A stretch of DNA of 64,000 bases. It comes from Ignavibacteriales bacterium (GTDB taxonomy: Bacteria > Bacteroidota > Ignavibacteria > Ignavibacteriales > Ignavibacteriaceae). The first letter of the stretch is position 1; each line of letters opens with the position of its first letter. Shown piece after piece: positions 38,301 through 47,451 of this stretch. The translations under genes and the position numbers were made by a program. The notes under the pieces were generated by a model. That model worked only from the letters and a program-made list of their open reading frames with translations. It was not told where the DNA came from and ran no database searches. The stretch is from the NCBI GenBank assembly GCA_016709765.1, contig JADJMD010000016.1, positions 62,001-126,000 of the forward strand, in the 5' to 3' direction.

Positions 38301-39222
38301 TGGTGACGTTTCCAGCATAGGTGGTCCATCAACGGGTGATGGTGTATTAGACATTATTGACCTAAATTTATGGGCAGGATCTTATTGGTCAGGTCCAGGT
38401 AATATGGCAAATTATAAAGTTAAGTATGATGTTGGTCCAACGAACACAAATACAGTTTATGGTATGCCTATAACTGATGGAAGAATTCAGTTTGAGGATT
38501 TAGTAATCTTCTCTATGAGTTATGGTTTAAGCCAAAATCACGTTTATCCAAAATTAAATGCACAGCCAACAGAACCAGTAGAGCTGAAGCTTGGAGATCC
38601 AATATTTGCAGGTAATCAAACAAGAGTTCCATTATTAGTTAGCGGCGGTGTTCAAAATGTTAGAGCTATGAACTTAACATTTGCTGGTAATTTTGGAAAA
38701 CTTGTTAGTGTTGAAAAAGGTGAACTTCTAACATCAATATCAAACCCTGTTATGGTAATGAACAATGTTGAAGGAAACCAGGTATATGTAGATCTAGCAG
38801 TATTCGGTGCAAATGAATTTGGGATCAGTACTTCGGGTGAAGTATTAACATTAGTATTTGAAGGCAATACTGATATCAATATTAACAGTGCTAACGTCAG
38901 GAATATTCTTAATGGCGCAATGAAAGTTAGCTTCTCCGGTTCAGTCGAAACAATTCCAACTGAATTTGCTTTACTGCAGAACTATCCAAATCCATTTAAC
39001 CCATCAACAACTATTAGTTACAATTTACCAAAACAAGCAATGGTAGAAATATCAGTGTTCAATGCTTTAGGTGAAAAAGTGGCAACATTAGTAAATGAGT
39101 TAAAGGAAGCTGGAAGATATAATGTTGAATTAAATGCAGCAGGATATTCATCAGGTATTTATTTCTATCAGATAAAAGCAAACGACTTTGTATCTGTTAA
39201 GAAAATGATTCTGATGAAATAA
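35317..39222 (+). CDS. T9SS surface protein: alpha-toroid, beta-helix, cohesin/dockerin-like modules
   Basis: The 1301-aa protein has a signal peptide (LFTLLLMYSVLLVAQ). Residues about 40-350 resemble the alpha/alpha toroid of terpene-cyclase or prenyltransferase-like repeats (QNPNGGWGWPLTGTSAL, ETAYSILALNEV, GTGGWSNDQF). Residues about 365-690 form a right-handed beta-helix with N-rich rungs. A cohesin-like domain (about 840-990), a dockerin-like pair of Ca-binding loops (GDGVLDIIDLN and DGRIQFEDLV, about 995-1070) and a second cohesin-like domain follow. The tail (LLQNYPNPFNPST, FVSVKKMILMK) is a T9SS sorting domain. It is probably a surface scaffold or adhesin. A good AGGAG Shine-Dalgarno precedes it. 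Confidence 0.85.
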   Translation: MKKLFLFTLLLMYSVLLVAQDKPSPVSPFDNGNMFARTTTQSNGNMISDGAESILDAFTTGGNRLVAMQNPNGGWGWPLTGTSALNTIGPITMGLAQAYQQTGLSTHRTALLNAGALLLTKTNNFSPSDGYLAATLDKVLGVTTYTTHVKTNFYDQLAAGTYDKNGLGTLYNTSDYINLVRTNRAGTQANMAAWDVGMGLVGAAMCGASTSEWIDGVKAEINELDGNAWYDVIGLAGAVYGLAYVNEDFDPTAGWHIAASNINDLAATLATYQIVGGGFTWNQAYVIPGDLNESIQETAYSILALNEVNRTLYLTNIEGAADYMMSVQLGTGGWSNDQFTISENNEVTGEALWGISVAYPAPVYNLTKDVYYPTIQGAINDATAGNTISVAAGTYAENLILNKSITILGPNELNSPNTDTRVLEAILKPQIGGHAILANANDMNIVIKGITIDMVDAAIIDNRFVELINRTNTSWLFENNIFTNAYECNNGNWYITGNTNPFSLTLTDNLFDNSAVSNGISLWSTNIQTINIQNNVWLDNGGWAMNFNNVVGTIANNTIKNTTISGPNWYDDQAGIILASAGNNVTLNSNTFDLLSASAINIYPNYGGTLTGTSNVFKNIQGSAIKVRKEGEITGDISNVSFNNNSLLNNTLSIENLAPGMFNAENNWWGTAVESEIQAMISGPVDYDPWIGKAETINISQATPVVYDFPLAGVKMVFNTLPSGGGNVTVSRYNEAPTPFPSGYTNVGLWLDITSTMANYSFNVDVSVDVFGIPGFDASTTVMYYNSTTSSWLAVSGGTYLASDPLFGGHPSFSFTTNHFTPFTFINTPSTAYNVYLSSSPTAAAGIIYPNDAWGFTNALYEPNDWDFTSPIELYIVPEIGSVFAASDITIQWDNTLFSYAGVDKTGGIYNGANFQFLYDQLGTTDQVTINASSLLTNNFTITSGNYIAKLNLNILKPGFGAISFTALDFRAYNGAGGQLGVYVTGNNAQVKSYLGDVSSIGGPSTGDGVLDIIDLNLWAGSYWSGPGNMANYKVKYDVGPTNTNTVYGMPITDGRIQFEDLVIFSMSYGLSQNHVYPKLNAQPTEPVELKLGDPIFAGNQTRVPLLVSGGVQNVRAMNLTFAGNFGKLVSVEKGELLTSISNPVMVMNNVEGNQVYVDLAVFGANEFGISTSGEVLTLVFEGNTDININSANVRNILNGAMKVSFSGSVETIPTEFALLQNYPNPFNPSTTISYNLPKQAMVEISVFNALGEKVATLVNELKEAGRYNVELNAAGYSSGIYFYQIKANDFVSVKKMILMK

Positions 39223-39231
39223 TTTATGTTC

Positions 39232-39264
39232 AATTGGGCGGCTTAATTGCCGCCCAATTATTTA
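39232..39264 (+). terminator. Terminator-like 11-bp hairpin
   Basis: AATTGGGCGGC (39232-39242) and GCCGCCCAATT (39249-39259) pair perfectly around TTAATT, followed by an A/T-rich tract. It separates two cohesin-cluster genes and may partly attenuate read-through. Confidence 0.75.
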
Positions 39265-39288
39265 TTAAAAAACTAATATTGAAATTCA

Positions 39289-40884
39289 ATGAGCCTTAAA
39301 AAAAACATACTACTGTTAATAATCAGTCTAAGTATCAGTTTAACTTTTGCACAAAGCAATCAGCCAAATGATGCAGCGGTAATAACACTTACACCTTCTT
39401 CACAAATAGTTAATACCAATGATCCGGTCTCAATTACAGTAGGAGTTCAGGGAGTAGTCGATTTATTTGCAATTAGTATAACATTATCTTTCGATAATTC
39501 GATAGTTAAATGTCTGCATATCTCACAGGGTGACTTCTTAAGTACGAATGCAGGAGGTTATGATGTTTTCTTCGAAACCTTTCCTGGTAATTTATATTCA
39601 GCTAATACAGTAATTGTAGACCAATCGATACTTGGTCTCGCCTCGGTAAGCGGTTCGGGAGAAATTTTTACTATTACGTTTGAACCTTTTGCCGAAGGGA
39701 CAACCAATATAGAAGTAACATCAGTAACCCTTAGGGATATCAACAATGTAGAAATAGCTGCAATATCTGAACCAGCTGAGATTACTGTGAGCTCTACAGT
39801 ACTGATAAAACTTACGCCATCTTCACAAACAGTTGATACCAATGATCCAGTTTCAATTTCAGTAGAAGTGCAAGGAGTGGTAGGTTTATTTGCGATAAGC
39901 GTAACATTAACGTTCAATAATTCCATAGTAAAATGTTTAAATATAACTCAGGGAAACTTTTTAAGTACTAATACGGGAGGTTATGATGTATTCTACGAAA
40001 CATTTCCGGCAGACTTGTATTCAGCTAACACAGTAATTGTAGATCAATCAATACTTGGTCGTGCTTCTGTAACCGGCTCGGGAACGATTTTTACAATAAC
40101 ATTTGAGCCTTTTGCTGAAGGAACAACTACTGTACAAGTTGCATCTTTAAGTCTTAGGGATATCAACAATTTAGAAATAACTGCCATATCTGTACCAGCT
40201 GAGATTATTGTGAGTTCTTCTGTTGTTAATGCCGAGGTATTTTTACAAGGTCCATATGATTCTGGTTCGATGTTAACAACGCTGAATAGTTCTGGTGTTA
40301 TTCCGCTCACTCAGCCATATTCGGGTCCTCCTTGGAATTATGCCGGTACTGAATCTGTAGCCACTGATTTTTTTACAACCCATCCCAGCATAGTTGATTG
40401 GGTTTTAGTGGAACTGAGAACAGCAACATCTGCAAGTTCTACAATTGCAACTCGAGCTGCACTTTTAAAAAATGACGGAGTTATTGTTGATCTTGATGGT
40501 GTAAGTCCTGTATCGTTTTTGTTTCTAAATTCTAATGACAACTACATCGTAATAAAACACCGTAACCATCTTGCAATAATGAGTTCAACAAATATTCAAC
40601 TTACAAGTACAACCCCTTTATATGATTTTACAAGTTCACAATTGCAAGCTTATGGATCCAATGCTATGATTGAGCTTGATGTGGGAATATTCGGTATGAT
40701 TGCAGCTGATGCAAATGGAAATGGACAGGTACAGAATAACGACAGAGAAAATTATTGGGTACCGCAAAATGGACAGTCCGGATATAAAGCAGCTGATTAT
40801 AATTTAAATGGACAAGTACAGAATAATGATAATGAATTTTATTGGGTCCCAAATAATGGTAAAGGGACACAAGTACCAAATTGA
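39289..40884 (+). CDS. Secreted tandem-cohesin protein with dockerin-like C-terminus
   Basis: The 531-aa protein has a signal peptide ending SLTFAQ. Two closely similar cohesin-like modules (about 30-165 and 170-305) share LTPSSQ.V.TNDPVSI, ILGxASVxGSGxIFTITFEPFAEGTT and SLRDINN. A unique module follows (FLQGPYDSGSMLTTLN, WVLVELRTA). The C-terminus is a duplicated Ca-binding motif, ADANGNGQVQNNDRENYWVPQN and YNLNGQVQNNDNEFYWVPN in key residues, which is dockerin-like. No T9SS sorting domain is present, so it may attach to others by dockerin-cohesin contact. The tandem modules probably arose by duplication inside the gene. Confidence 0.8.
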   Translation: MSLKKNILLLIISLSISLTFAQSNQPNDAAVITLTPSSQIVNTNDPVSITVGVQGVVDLFAISITLSFDNSIVKCLHISQGDFLSTNAGGYDVFFETFPGNLYSANTVIVDQSILGLASVSGSGEIFTITFEPFAEGTTNIEVTSVTLRDINNVEIAAISEPAEITVSSTVLIKLTPSSQTVDTNDPVSISVEVQGVVGLFAISVTLTFNNSIVKCLNITQGNFLSTNTGGYDVFYETFPADLYSANTVIVDQSILGRASVTGSGTIFTITFEPFAEGTTTVQVASLSLRDINNLEITAISVPAEIIVSSSVVNAEVFLQGPYDSGSMLTTLNSSGVIPLTQPYSGPPWNYAGTESVATDFFTTHPSIVDWVLVELRTATSASSTIATRAALLKNDGVIVDLDGVSPVSFLFLNSNDNYIVIKHRNHLAIMSSTNIQLTSTTPLYDFTSSQLQAYGSNAMIELDVGIFGMIAADANGNGQVQNNDRENYWVPQNGQSGYKAADYNLNGQVQNNDNEFYWVPNNGKGTQVPN

Positions 40885-40924
40885 AATTTTATATTTATAA
40901 AAATTATTTATTCAGGAGTTAGTT

Positions 40925-42001
40925 ATGAGCAGTTTGATACGAACATTATTAATAGCATTGGTATACGTTTTATTAATTTCATTTTATCAAAATCCAACAC
41001 TTGCTCAAGTAGGCATTACCTTTAAATTTGCAAATCCTGTACTCACTAATGTTTTAGATGATCATTTTTTAGAATTTGATATAACTGCGGAGGCAACTGC
41101 AAATAGCCAATTTAAAATTGCTCAGTTATACATAAACTATAATACATTAGGATTTGGCAGCAACTTAGTTACAAATGGAAACATCACCGTAACAGAAGGG
41201 ATACTACTTACAGACACTTTTTTGGGCAGCCCACCAAGTAATTTTGGCGCTGGAAATTATTCAGCAACCGTAGTTGGACAATACAGATTTAATTTTCGCA
41301 ATTCAAAATGATTATGCATATTCAGCTTACGGAACATATCCCGGCAGGGGATTCGAATTAACTAATATGCTTGGAACAACGCCCCAAGTTTACGTCCATG
41401 TGAAAATGAAAATATTTGATCAGACTGAAAGTAGTGGTCTTAGCTTTAATACTACTATAAATCAGTGGGACTTACAAGATTATTATTATACAACACCGTC
41501 TACAGATCTGCAGACAAATTATACCCCAGTAGTTGAGTCTTCCATTTTAGATGTTCCTTTGGAAGCTATCATAAAGTTTCATTTATTACGGGAAATGGAA
41601 ATTCGAACTCACCAAAAGAATATTCTTATATTGATAAAGATCTTCAGCGTGGTAGTTATGCTTATAGATTGAAACAGATAGATAATGACGGTCAATTTGA
41701 ATATTCACCAGTTGTTAATGTTGAAGTAGCTGCACCAATGAAATATGAGTTGACTCAAAATTATCCTAATCCTTTTAACCCATCAACTAATATTAAGTTT
41801 ACTATTCCTGAAGCAGGATTAGTAAAACTCAGTGTATTTAATTTACTTGGTCAAGAAATTAAGACATTAGTTGATGAACAAAGACAGCCTGGAACATACA
41901 CTCAAAAATTCGATGCAACCGAACTTAACAGCGGAGTATATTTTTATGAGTTGAGAGTCAACGATTTTATCCAAACAAAGAAAATGCAATTCTTAAAGTA
42001 G
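40925..42001 (+). pseudogene. T9SS protein remnant, frameshifted and with a likely internal deletion
   Basis: Three frames make one gene: a signal peptide and beta domain (40925 to about 41275), NTDLIFAIQNDYAYSAYGTYPGRGFEL (from about 41280) and the sorting domain (41669-42001, LTQNYPNPFNPSTN). At about 41575 the text jumps from SSILDVPLEA to VSFITGNGNSNSPKEYSY. The WxTATExNNxGFEIxR block normally between these is missing, so about 100 nt were probably deleted. Both a frameshift and a deletion argue for true decay rather than a sequencing error alone. Confidence 0.7.
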
Positions 42002-42008
42002 AATTCAA

Positions 42009-42788
42009 TTGAAGAAATTAATTATACATATAATAATAGCAATATTTTTGTCGAGTTATTCGATTCTCAGCCAGCAAACCGTTTTATTAGTATCACCATC
42101 TGAGATGAATATAAATTTATTTTCTACATCGGAAATAATAATAAAAGTCGAAAATATTAATGCATTTAGGGCATATAGCATTCATCTTGGATACGACTCA
42201 CAGAAATTGAGGTGTTTGAATATATCTCGATCAAGTTTTTTTTCTAACTGGCAAACTTTTTTTTACGCGACTATAGACAGTAACTCGAATATATTAAAGA
42301 TAGATGAGGCAATCCTTGGCCCTGGTTATGAAGATGGAAGTGGGGATTTGATTAAAATACAATTTCAGGCTCTTGAAGAAGGTGATATTAGTCTAAACTT
42401 TTTAACAACTGACCTTCGGGATACTTCAGATAATCAAATTCCAATACAATCCCAAAATGGGGTAATTCATATTTTTGGACCGACATTTATTAATAATGAG
42501 ATACAAAATTCATCAGATATAGGGTTGCAATCTTATCCAAACCCTTTTAATTCTTCAACAAGAATTGATTACACGGCAAAATATGGTGCAGATACTGATT
42601 TTTATATATATTCAATTACAGGGGAAGAAATATTTTCATACAGAGTAGATGCAAATAGTGATAGAAATATTTCATTCACATGGCATGGTAAGAGCAGTGA
42701 TGGAACGGTTCTGCCAAGTGGTGTTTATTTGCTAACCGTGCAAAACAAAAATGATTTTCAAAGAATTAAAATTATATTACTTAAATAA
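42009..42788 (+). CDS. Cohesin-like T9SS protein
   Basis: The 259-aa protein starts with TTG at 42009, since the signal peptide (KKLIIHIIIAIFLSSYSILSQ) begins at once. One cohesin-like module (about 22-160: NAFRAYSIHLGYDSQKLRCLNI, AILGPGYEDGSGDLIKIQFQAL) is followed by a sorting domain of FlgD-like style (LQSYPNPFNSSTRID, TWHGKSSDGTVLPSGVYLLT). It could display a single cohesin on the surface. It overlaps the next gene by 1 bp (TAATG). Confidence 0.75.
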   Translation: MKKLIIHIIIAIFLSSYSILSQQTVLLVSPSEMNINLFSTSEIIIKVENINAFRAYSIHLGYDSQKLRCLNISRSSFFSNWQTFFYATIDSNSNILKIDEAILGPGYEDGSGDLIKIQFQALEEGDISLNFLTTDLRDTSDNQIPIQSQNGVIHIFGPTFINNEIQNSSDIGLQSYPNPFNSSTRIDYTAKYGADTDFYIYSITGEEIFSYRVDANSDRNISFTWHGKSSDGTVLPSGVYLLTVQNKNDFQRIKIILLK

Positions 42789-43918
42789 TGATTATTATGA
42801 AGAAATTATTACTGTTAAGCATATTGTTCTTCCACTTCAATTTGGTTGCACAGACTGATGTTTATATCACACCGCAATCAATCGTTCTTACAGGGCAAAA
42901 TACAATTAAACTTGATGTAATGATAGCCAATGTTAATAATCTTCATGGTTACAGCGTTGCAATTAGCTTTAATAATTCTGTAGTTAAACTTAATAGTGTT
43001 GTTGAAGGTACATTTTTATCTTCTGTTGCAAGTACGGTATTTTTTACTAATCCTGCAACAATTATAAATAATGTTTTGGTGGATGCGGCAATATTAGGTC
43101 CCAATAATGCGAGCGGTTCCGGTAAACTTTTTTCACTAAACTTTCAAGCCTTATCAGCGGGTACCAGTAATATTAATATAACTTTGGTTCAGTTATTTGA
43201 AAATAATGGTTCAAGTATACCAGTTGATTGGACTTCTTCTCAAATAGTAGTTCCCTTATCAATAAACGTAAAATCATTTCTTCAAGGCCCATTTAATGGG
43301 AGTGATATGAGCACTACTTTAAATTTATCAGGGTATATTCCACTTATTCAACCGTATTCTGTTCAACCATGGAATTATTCAGGAACTGAATCAGTTAGCA
43401 CAAGTTTCTTTAATACACACCAAAATATCGTAGACTGGATTTTAATCGAATTAAGAACAGGCACAGGCGCCAGTACAATAGTTGAACGCAAAGCGGGGTT
43501 TCTTACAAGGACAGGTAATGTAGTGGGGATGGACGGTGTATCTTCATTGTTCTTAACTAAGCCGAAAGGAAATTATTTTATAGTAATTTATCATAGAAAT
43601 CATATTCCCATAATGAGTTCTATTTCAACGTCACTAGATTATTTTAGTCAATTATATAATTTCACAACAGAAATATCCAGAGCTTATGGTGTAAATTCGA
43701 TGGTTCAGCTAAGTGTTGGTGTTTTCGGAATGTTTGCAGCGGATGCTAACGGGAACGGTCAGGTTCAAAACAATGACAGAGAAAACTTTTGGGTACCTCA
43801 AAATGGCCAATCAGGTTATAAAGAATCTGATTTTAATTTAAATGGTCAAGTTCAGAATAATGATAATGAATCATTTTGGGTCCCTAATAATGGAAAGGGA
43901 ACTCAAGTGCCAAATTAA
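42788..43918 (+). CDS. Secreted cohesin-like protein with dockerin-like C-terminus
   Basis: The 376-aa protein resembles one cohesin plus the whole C-terminal half of the 39289 gene. The signal peptide ends NLVAQ, and the likelier first residue is the Met at 42797 (MKKLLLL), although ATG 42788 overlaps the previous stop. The cohesin module has VDAAILGPNNASGSGKLFSLNFQAL. The unique module has FLQGPFNGSDMSTTLN and WILIELRTG. The dockerin-like tail ends NGKGTQVPN, as in the paralogue. No sorting domain. Last gene of the cohesin cluster. Confidence 0.75.
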   Translation: MIIMKKLLLLSILFFHFNLVAQTDVYITPQSIVLTGQNTIKLDVMIANVNNLHGYSVAISFNNSVVKLNSVVEGTFLSSVASTVFFTNPATIINNVLVDAAILGPNNASGSGKLFSLNFQALSAGTSNINITLVQLFENNGSSIPVDWTSSQIVVPLSINVKSFLQGPFNGSDMSTTLNLSGYIPLIQPYSVQPWNYSGTESVSTSFFNTHQNIVDWILIELRTGTGASTIVERKAGFLTRTGNVVGMDGVSSLFLTKPKGNYFIVIYHRNHIPIMSSISTSLDYFSQLYNFTTEISRAYGVNSMVQLSVGVFGMFAADANGNGQVQNNDRENFWVPQNGQSGYKESDFNLNGQVQNNDNESFWVPNNGKGTQVPN

Positions 43919-44230
43919 ATAATAAACCCCTTGCTTGATAAGTATTTTTCTTGAATTTGCCACTCTTGTTTTCCCAATGATAGTTTGTTCTTCATCATCC
44001 ACTGCTTTTATTTATTGTCTAGATATTACCTTAAAAATAAAATTAATTAGCTGACCTCTTTTCAGTGGGCAAAGGCAACGTGTTTTGGTTTAGAGGGTCA
44101 GTGTTCCAATAAATTTTCTTTCGCTTTTTCTAACCCAAGCCTATTAGCTGAGTTAAAGTATCTGGTTGTGTATTTATAATCAAATGGTATCATAGTTAAG
44201 AGTAAGGGGAATTGGGGTGAGACGCAAGGG

Positions 44231-44749
44231 TTAGTAATAATCTTTAACAAGAATTTTATTGGTGGTATCGATAAGGTACTTGATGCCATTTGACCATCCC
44301 AAATGTTCATAGGTTGAATCATTATTTAAGTATTCTTTTACTGCTCCTTTAAGAGCTACAATGAGACCATTCCTTACTTCTGACAGATAGTTATACTCTG
44401 CAGGAATCAAAACCTTACCTTCACTATTAAACATACCGGTTGTGTTATTTTCCTTATCTCTGAATCTTATAAATCCTTCGCTTTCACAATCAAAAGAGTT
44501 ATCAAAAATGTAAAGACTGTCTCTGCCGACTTTTTCTCCTCTTCTTGTGAGATAATAGCTTGTTTTAATATCTTCCATAACTGCAACTATATCTGAAAAT
44601 TTTGGGGCAAGCATAAAACCAAGAAACTTTGCTTCTACTTTAATATTACCTTCATCATCCTTAAACCCACGAAAGTTCGTTGCTTCATCTTCAAAGGCAG
44701 ACCAGGTGTCTTTGTTTTGTGAAAGTAAGTTTGTGGAATTTAAACTCAA
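44231..44749 (-). CDS. Putative WG-repeat-like protein with disrupted signal peptide
   Basis: The 172-aa frame has GFIRFRDKENNTTGMFNSEGKVLIPAEYNYLSEVRNGLIVALKG, whose key pattern (G-F-spacer-EGKVLIPAEYNYLSEVRNGL) is WG/KWG-repeat-like. Upstream, in the same frame, an ATG at 44782 would encode MKTIIFI, then a TAA stop, then LLILSLNSTNLLSQ: a signal peptide cut by a nonsense codon. At the 3' end another frame (to 44098) ends SANRLGLEKAKENLLEH and may be the original tail. The gene is probably damaged. The spacer 43919-44230 otherwise shows nothing I can name. Confidence 0.5.
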   Translation of the reverse strand: MSLNSTNLLSQNKDTWSAFEDEATNFRGFKDDEGNIKVEAKFLGFMLAPKFSDIVAVMEDIKTSYYLTRRGEKVGRDSLYIFDNSFDCESEGFIRFRDKENNTTGMFNSEGKVLIPAEYNYLSEVRNGLIVALKGAVKEYLNNDSTYEHLGWSNGIKYLIDTTNKILVKDYY

Positions 44750-44899
44750 TATTAGAAGTTATATGAATATAATTGTTTTCATTTTGTTTATAATAATTTA
44801 ACTAATAACAATTGCTACTTCAATAAACTATGTAAATGATTTTGCTTAAATAACTATTATTTCGGTCCTGCTTAAGGTATTTGGTAGATGTTTATATCC

Positions 44900-45099
44900 A
44901 TACACATTCATCAATCATTAGTATTTGTAAATCGAAAGTTTTTGACTTTAATAAATATTTAATATACATATCATTATATAATTTTCCTCTACTCCGTGCG
45001 AGTTAGAGTTTAGTTGTAGATACTTACCGAGATAACACCAAGAATACTCATACGAAGCAGAACTGCTGATAAATAATATTTTATTAATTATTTCATACG
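44900..45099 (+). promoter_or_regulatory. Duplicated long leader, copy 1 (before the TPR lipoprotein)
   Basis: Positions 44900-44949 are identical over 50 bp to 46666-46715. About 80 bp further on both copies have AATTTTC(C)TCTACTCCG (44980-44996; 46747-46762), and at about 155 bp CGAAGCAGA (45053; 46826), followed by related CTGA..AATAAT text. Conserved blocks at conserved spacing upstream of two different genes suggest a shared promoter and structured 5' RNA. Confidence 0.6.
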
Positions 45100-45108
45100 G
45101 AGACTGTT

Positions 45109-46568
45109 ATGTCTTATAAAAAAACATTCATTACTCTTTTTATTTCTTTTTGCATCGTATCTCTTTTCTTTATCGGTTGTGTTAAAGATGAGCCCATTTC
45201 AAAGGAAATAACTATTACAACAAATTCTGATGATGCATTAAAATTATTTATAGAAGGACGTGATATGTCCGAAAAGCTCAAATTCCCCCAAGCTGCTGTG
45301 ATGTTTGATAAAGCTATAGCTCTGGATAAAGATTTTGCAATGGCTTATTTGTATCGTGCAGGTTCAGGAGGGGTTATAAAATAGCCAGAGAAAATTTAAC
45401 AAAGGCCGAAGAGCTTCTAAACAAGGTATCGGATGGTGAAAAGCACTTAATACTTTATAATAAAGCACTTTTTGATGGTGATGCAGTAAGTCAGAAACAA
45501 GAACTAGATAGTCTGTTATTGCTCTACCCGGACGATAAGAGAGTACAAAACTTAGCTGGTATTTATTACTATGGTATACAAGATTATCCTAATGCACTTA
45601 AACATTTCGATAAAGCAGTAGCTATAGATAATAAATATGCTTCAAGCTATAATATGCTTGGTTATGTATATATGAGTATGAAAAGCTTTAGTCAAGCTGA
45701 AGAACCATTTAAAAAATACATTGAACTAATACCAAATGAAGCTAATCCTTATGATTCTTATGCAGAATATCTATTAATACAAGGAAGATATGATGAATCA
45801 ATAAAGCAATATGAAAAAGCTCTTGAAATTGATCCAGAATATATTACTGCTCTGATTGGTGTTGGAAATAACTATGTCTTTAAAGGTGAATTCAATAAAG
45901 CAAGAACATATTACCAACAATATTATGATAAAGCATTTAATATTAACCAAAAATTTGCTGCGTTATGGTGGAAAGCAGTTTCATATGTTTATGAGGAAAA
46001 TATTTCTGCGGCAATCAAAATATTGGATGAGCGATCAAAATTAGCTTCAGAGAACAATGCGCCGAATTATGTAATAAATGGAAATAATTACGCAGGTATG
46101 ATACTTATAGAAAATGGTAATATAGCTGAAGGTGAAAAATATTTTAATAACGCTTCTGATTTTACAAAATCATTAGAGATGGATGATGCTACGCTGAGGA
46201 TTTATGAAATTTACAACGAGCTTGATATATGCCATCTTAAAATTTTGAAAAAGGATTTTGATGGAGTAGAGAAAGATTTAGAAGTTATAAAAGTACAAGT
46301 TGAAAAAAGACAAGTCCCAAATGAAATTAAATATTTAAATTTTATTTATGGTATTTATCAATACTATAAAGGGAATTTTGGTTTGGCCCTAGAATACATA
46401 AATAGGGCTGATAAGGAAAGTCCTTACACCTGGTATTGGGAAGCAATTTCTCAAGAGAAAGCTGGAAACACACAGGAAGCAAAAAAGATATTTGAAAAAA
46501 TTACCTCCTCTAATATTAATAGTATGGAACTAGCTATAGTAAGAAATAAAGCATTAATGAAATTGTAA
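45109..46568 (+). CDS. TPR-repeat lipoprotein (one frameshift)
   Basis: Two frames join when the GGGG run at 45370-45373 is given one more G, turning GSGGVIK-stop into GSGGGYKIARENLTKAEELL. The protein is then about 487 aa. The lipoprotein signal has lipobox LFFIGC with Cys at residue 24. At least six TPR units follow, for example KFPQAAVMFDKAIALDKDFAMAYLY in key residues F-A-F-AI-LD and YPNALKHFDKAVAIDNKYA. Such proteins scaffold periplasmic complexes. It has its own duplicated leader and a UUCG terminator. Confidence 0.75.
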
Positions 46569-46630
46569 TTTAATAAATTTTGAATTGTACTTAAGAAAGG
46601 TAGTTATCCAAGCTTTTTGTTAACACAAGA

Positions 46631-46652
46631 CCCTGAGGCTTCGGTTTCAGGG
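46631..46652 (+). terminator. UUCG-tetraloop hairpin terminator
   Basis: CCCTGAGGC (46631-46639) pairs with GTTTCAGGG (46644-46652) around the stable TTCG loop, followed by a T-rich tract. It ends the TPR gene transcript and lies immediately before the second copy of the duplicated leader. Confidence 0.85.
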
Positions 46653-46665
46653 TTACTTTATTTTA

Positions 46666-46940
46666 ATACACATTCATCAATCATTAGTATTTGTAAATCG
46701 AAAGTTTTTGACTTTGATTAAAATTAATTGCTAATTACAGGCAGTAAATTTTCTCTACTCCGAGAGGGCTGAACGTTAGAGCCATTTTTTCGTTAAGTCC
46801 TGAGATGACATCTCGATAACTCTCCCGAAGCAGATCACTGAAGAATAATGAAATACTTGAGTGATTTTGTTCAATATTATTTTCTAAAATCACTATATCT
46901 GTAAGATCCTGAACTCGTTTAGTTATAAATAATAATTTGA
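46666..46940 (+). promoter_or_regulatory. Duplicated long leader, copy 2 (before the hydrolase cluster)
   Basis: The first 50 bp equal 44900-44949. Downstream text folds well: GGCT/AGCC (46767-46770 with 46781-46784), AACG/CGTT, GAGAT/ATCTC around GAC, and an outer GAGAG/CTCTC, suggesting a branched 5' RNA of about 80 nt. It ends before an AGGAGAG Shine-Dalgarno for the first cluster gene. Confidence 0.55.
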
Positions 46941-46950
46941 GGAGAGTAAC

Positions 46951-47427
46951 ATGAGCTTATTAGATAATTCTTTGCTAACCGTTCTACTTACATTAGCTGC
47001 AACTTTTCTTGGGCTATCAATTGTTGTTCAGGTAATACAGGAATTATACAAATACCTTCGAAGCAGTAAAGGTCGATTATACCTTATAGCTTTACAAGAT
47101 TTCCTAGGATCAATAGCGTTTGAACTATTGCAGCCGGGAGTATTACCTAATGTTCGTGTAAGAGGTCCACTTCAATTTAAACGTGTCCAATCTAAAGGTT
47201 TGATATTACCACTAAAAAAAGAAGAATTAATTTCTGCATTGGAAAGAACATCACCAGCATATGTACAACGAACCTTAGATAGATTAAAATTAGAAGTCGA
47301 ATACCAAGCTGGTGAAAAAGCCGAACCATCTAAATTCTTAAAAGATTTTATAAATGAAGTTAGCAAAGTTGAGAAAGGGACTACCGGATACTGGAATGCA
47401 TTAGAGATTATTGGATTCTTTAATTAA
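46951..47427 (+). CDS. Membrane-anchored protein, first gene of the hydrolase cluster
   Basis: The 158-aa protein has an N-terminal membrane helix (LLTVLLTLAATFLGLSIVVQVIQEL) and a cytoplasmic domain with VRGPLQFKRVQSKGLILPLKKEELISALERTSPAYVQRTL in key residues. No family is recognised. The stop TAA is followed, in the same frame, by eight acidic codons and then the GTG start of the next gene. The two could therefore be one 376-codon gene cut by a nonsense codon. A good AGGAGAG Shine-Dalgarno precedes it. Confidence 0.6.
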   Translation: MSLLDNSLLTVLLTLAATFLGLSIVVQVIQELYKYLRSSKGRLYLIALQDFLGSIAFELLQPGVLPNVRVRGPLQFKRVQSKGLILPLKKEELISALERTSPAYVQRTLDRLKLEVEYQAGEKAEPSKFLKDFINEVSKVEKGTTGYWNALEIIGFFN

Positions 47428-47451
47428 GAAAAGCACGAAGAATCGGAAGAT

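Noticed and set aside
39385..40210. Tandem repeat as CRISPR or recent mobile repeat
   Set aside because: The similarity is two diverged cohesin-like coding modules; no short spaced repeats are present anywhere in the window.
40925..42001. Three separate small genes
   Set aside because: Signal peptide, middle domain and sorting tail are parts of one T9SS protein in successive frames.
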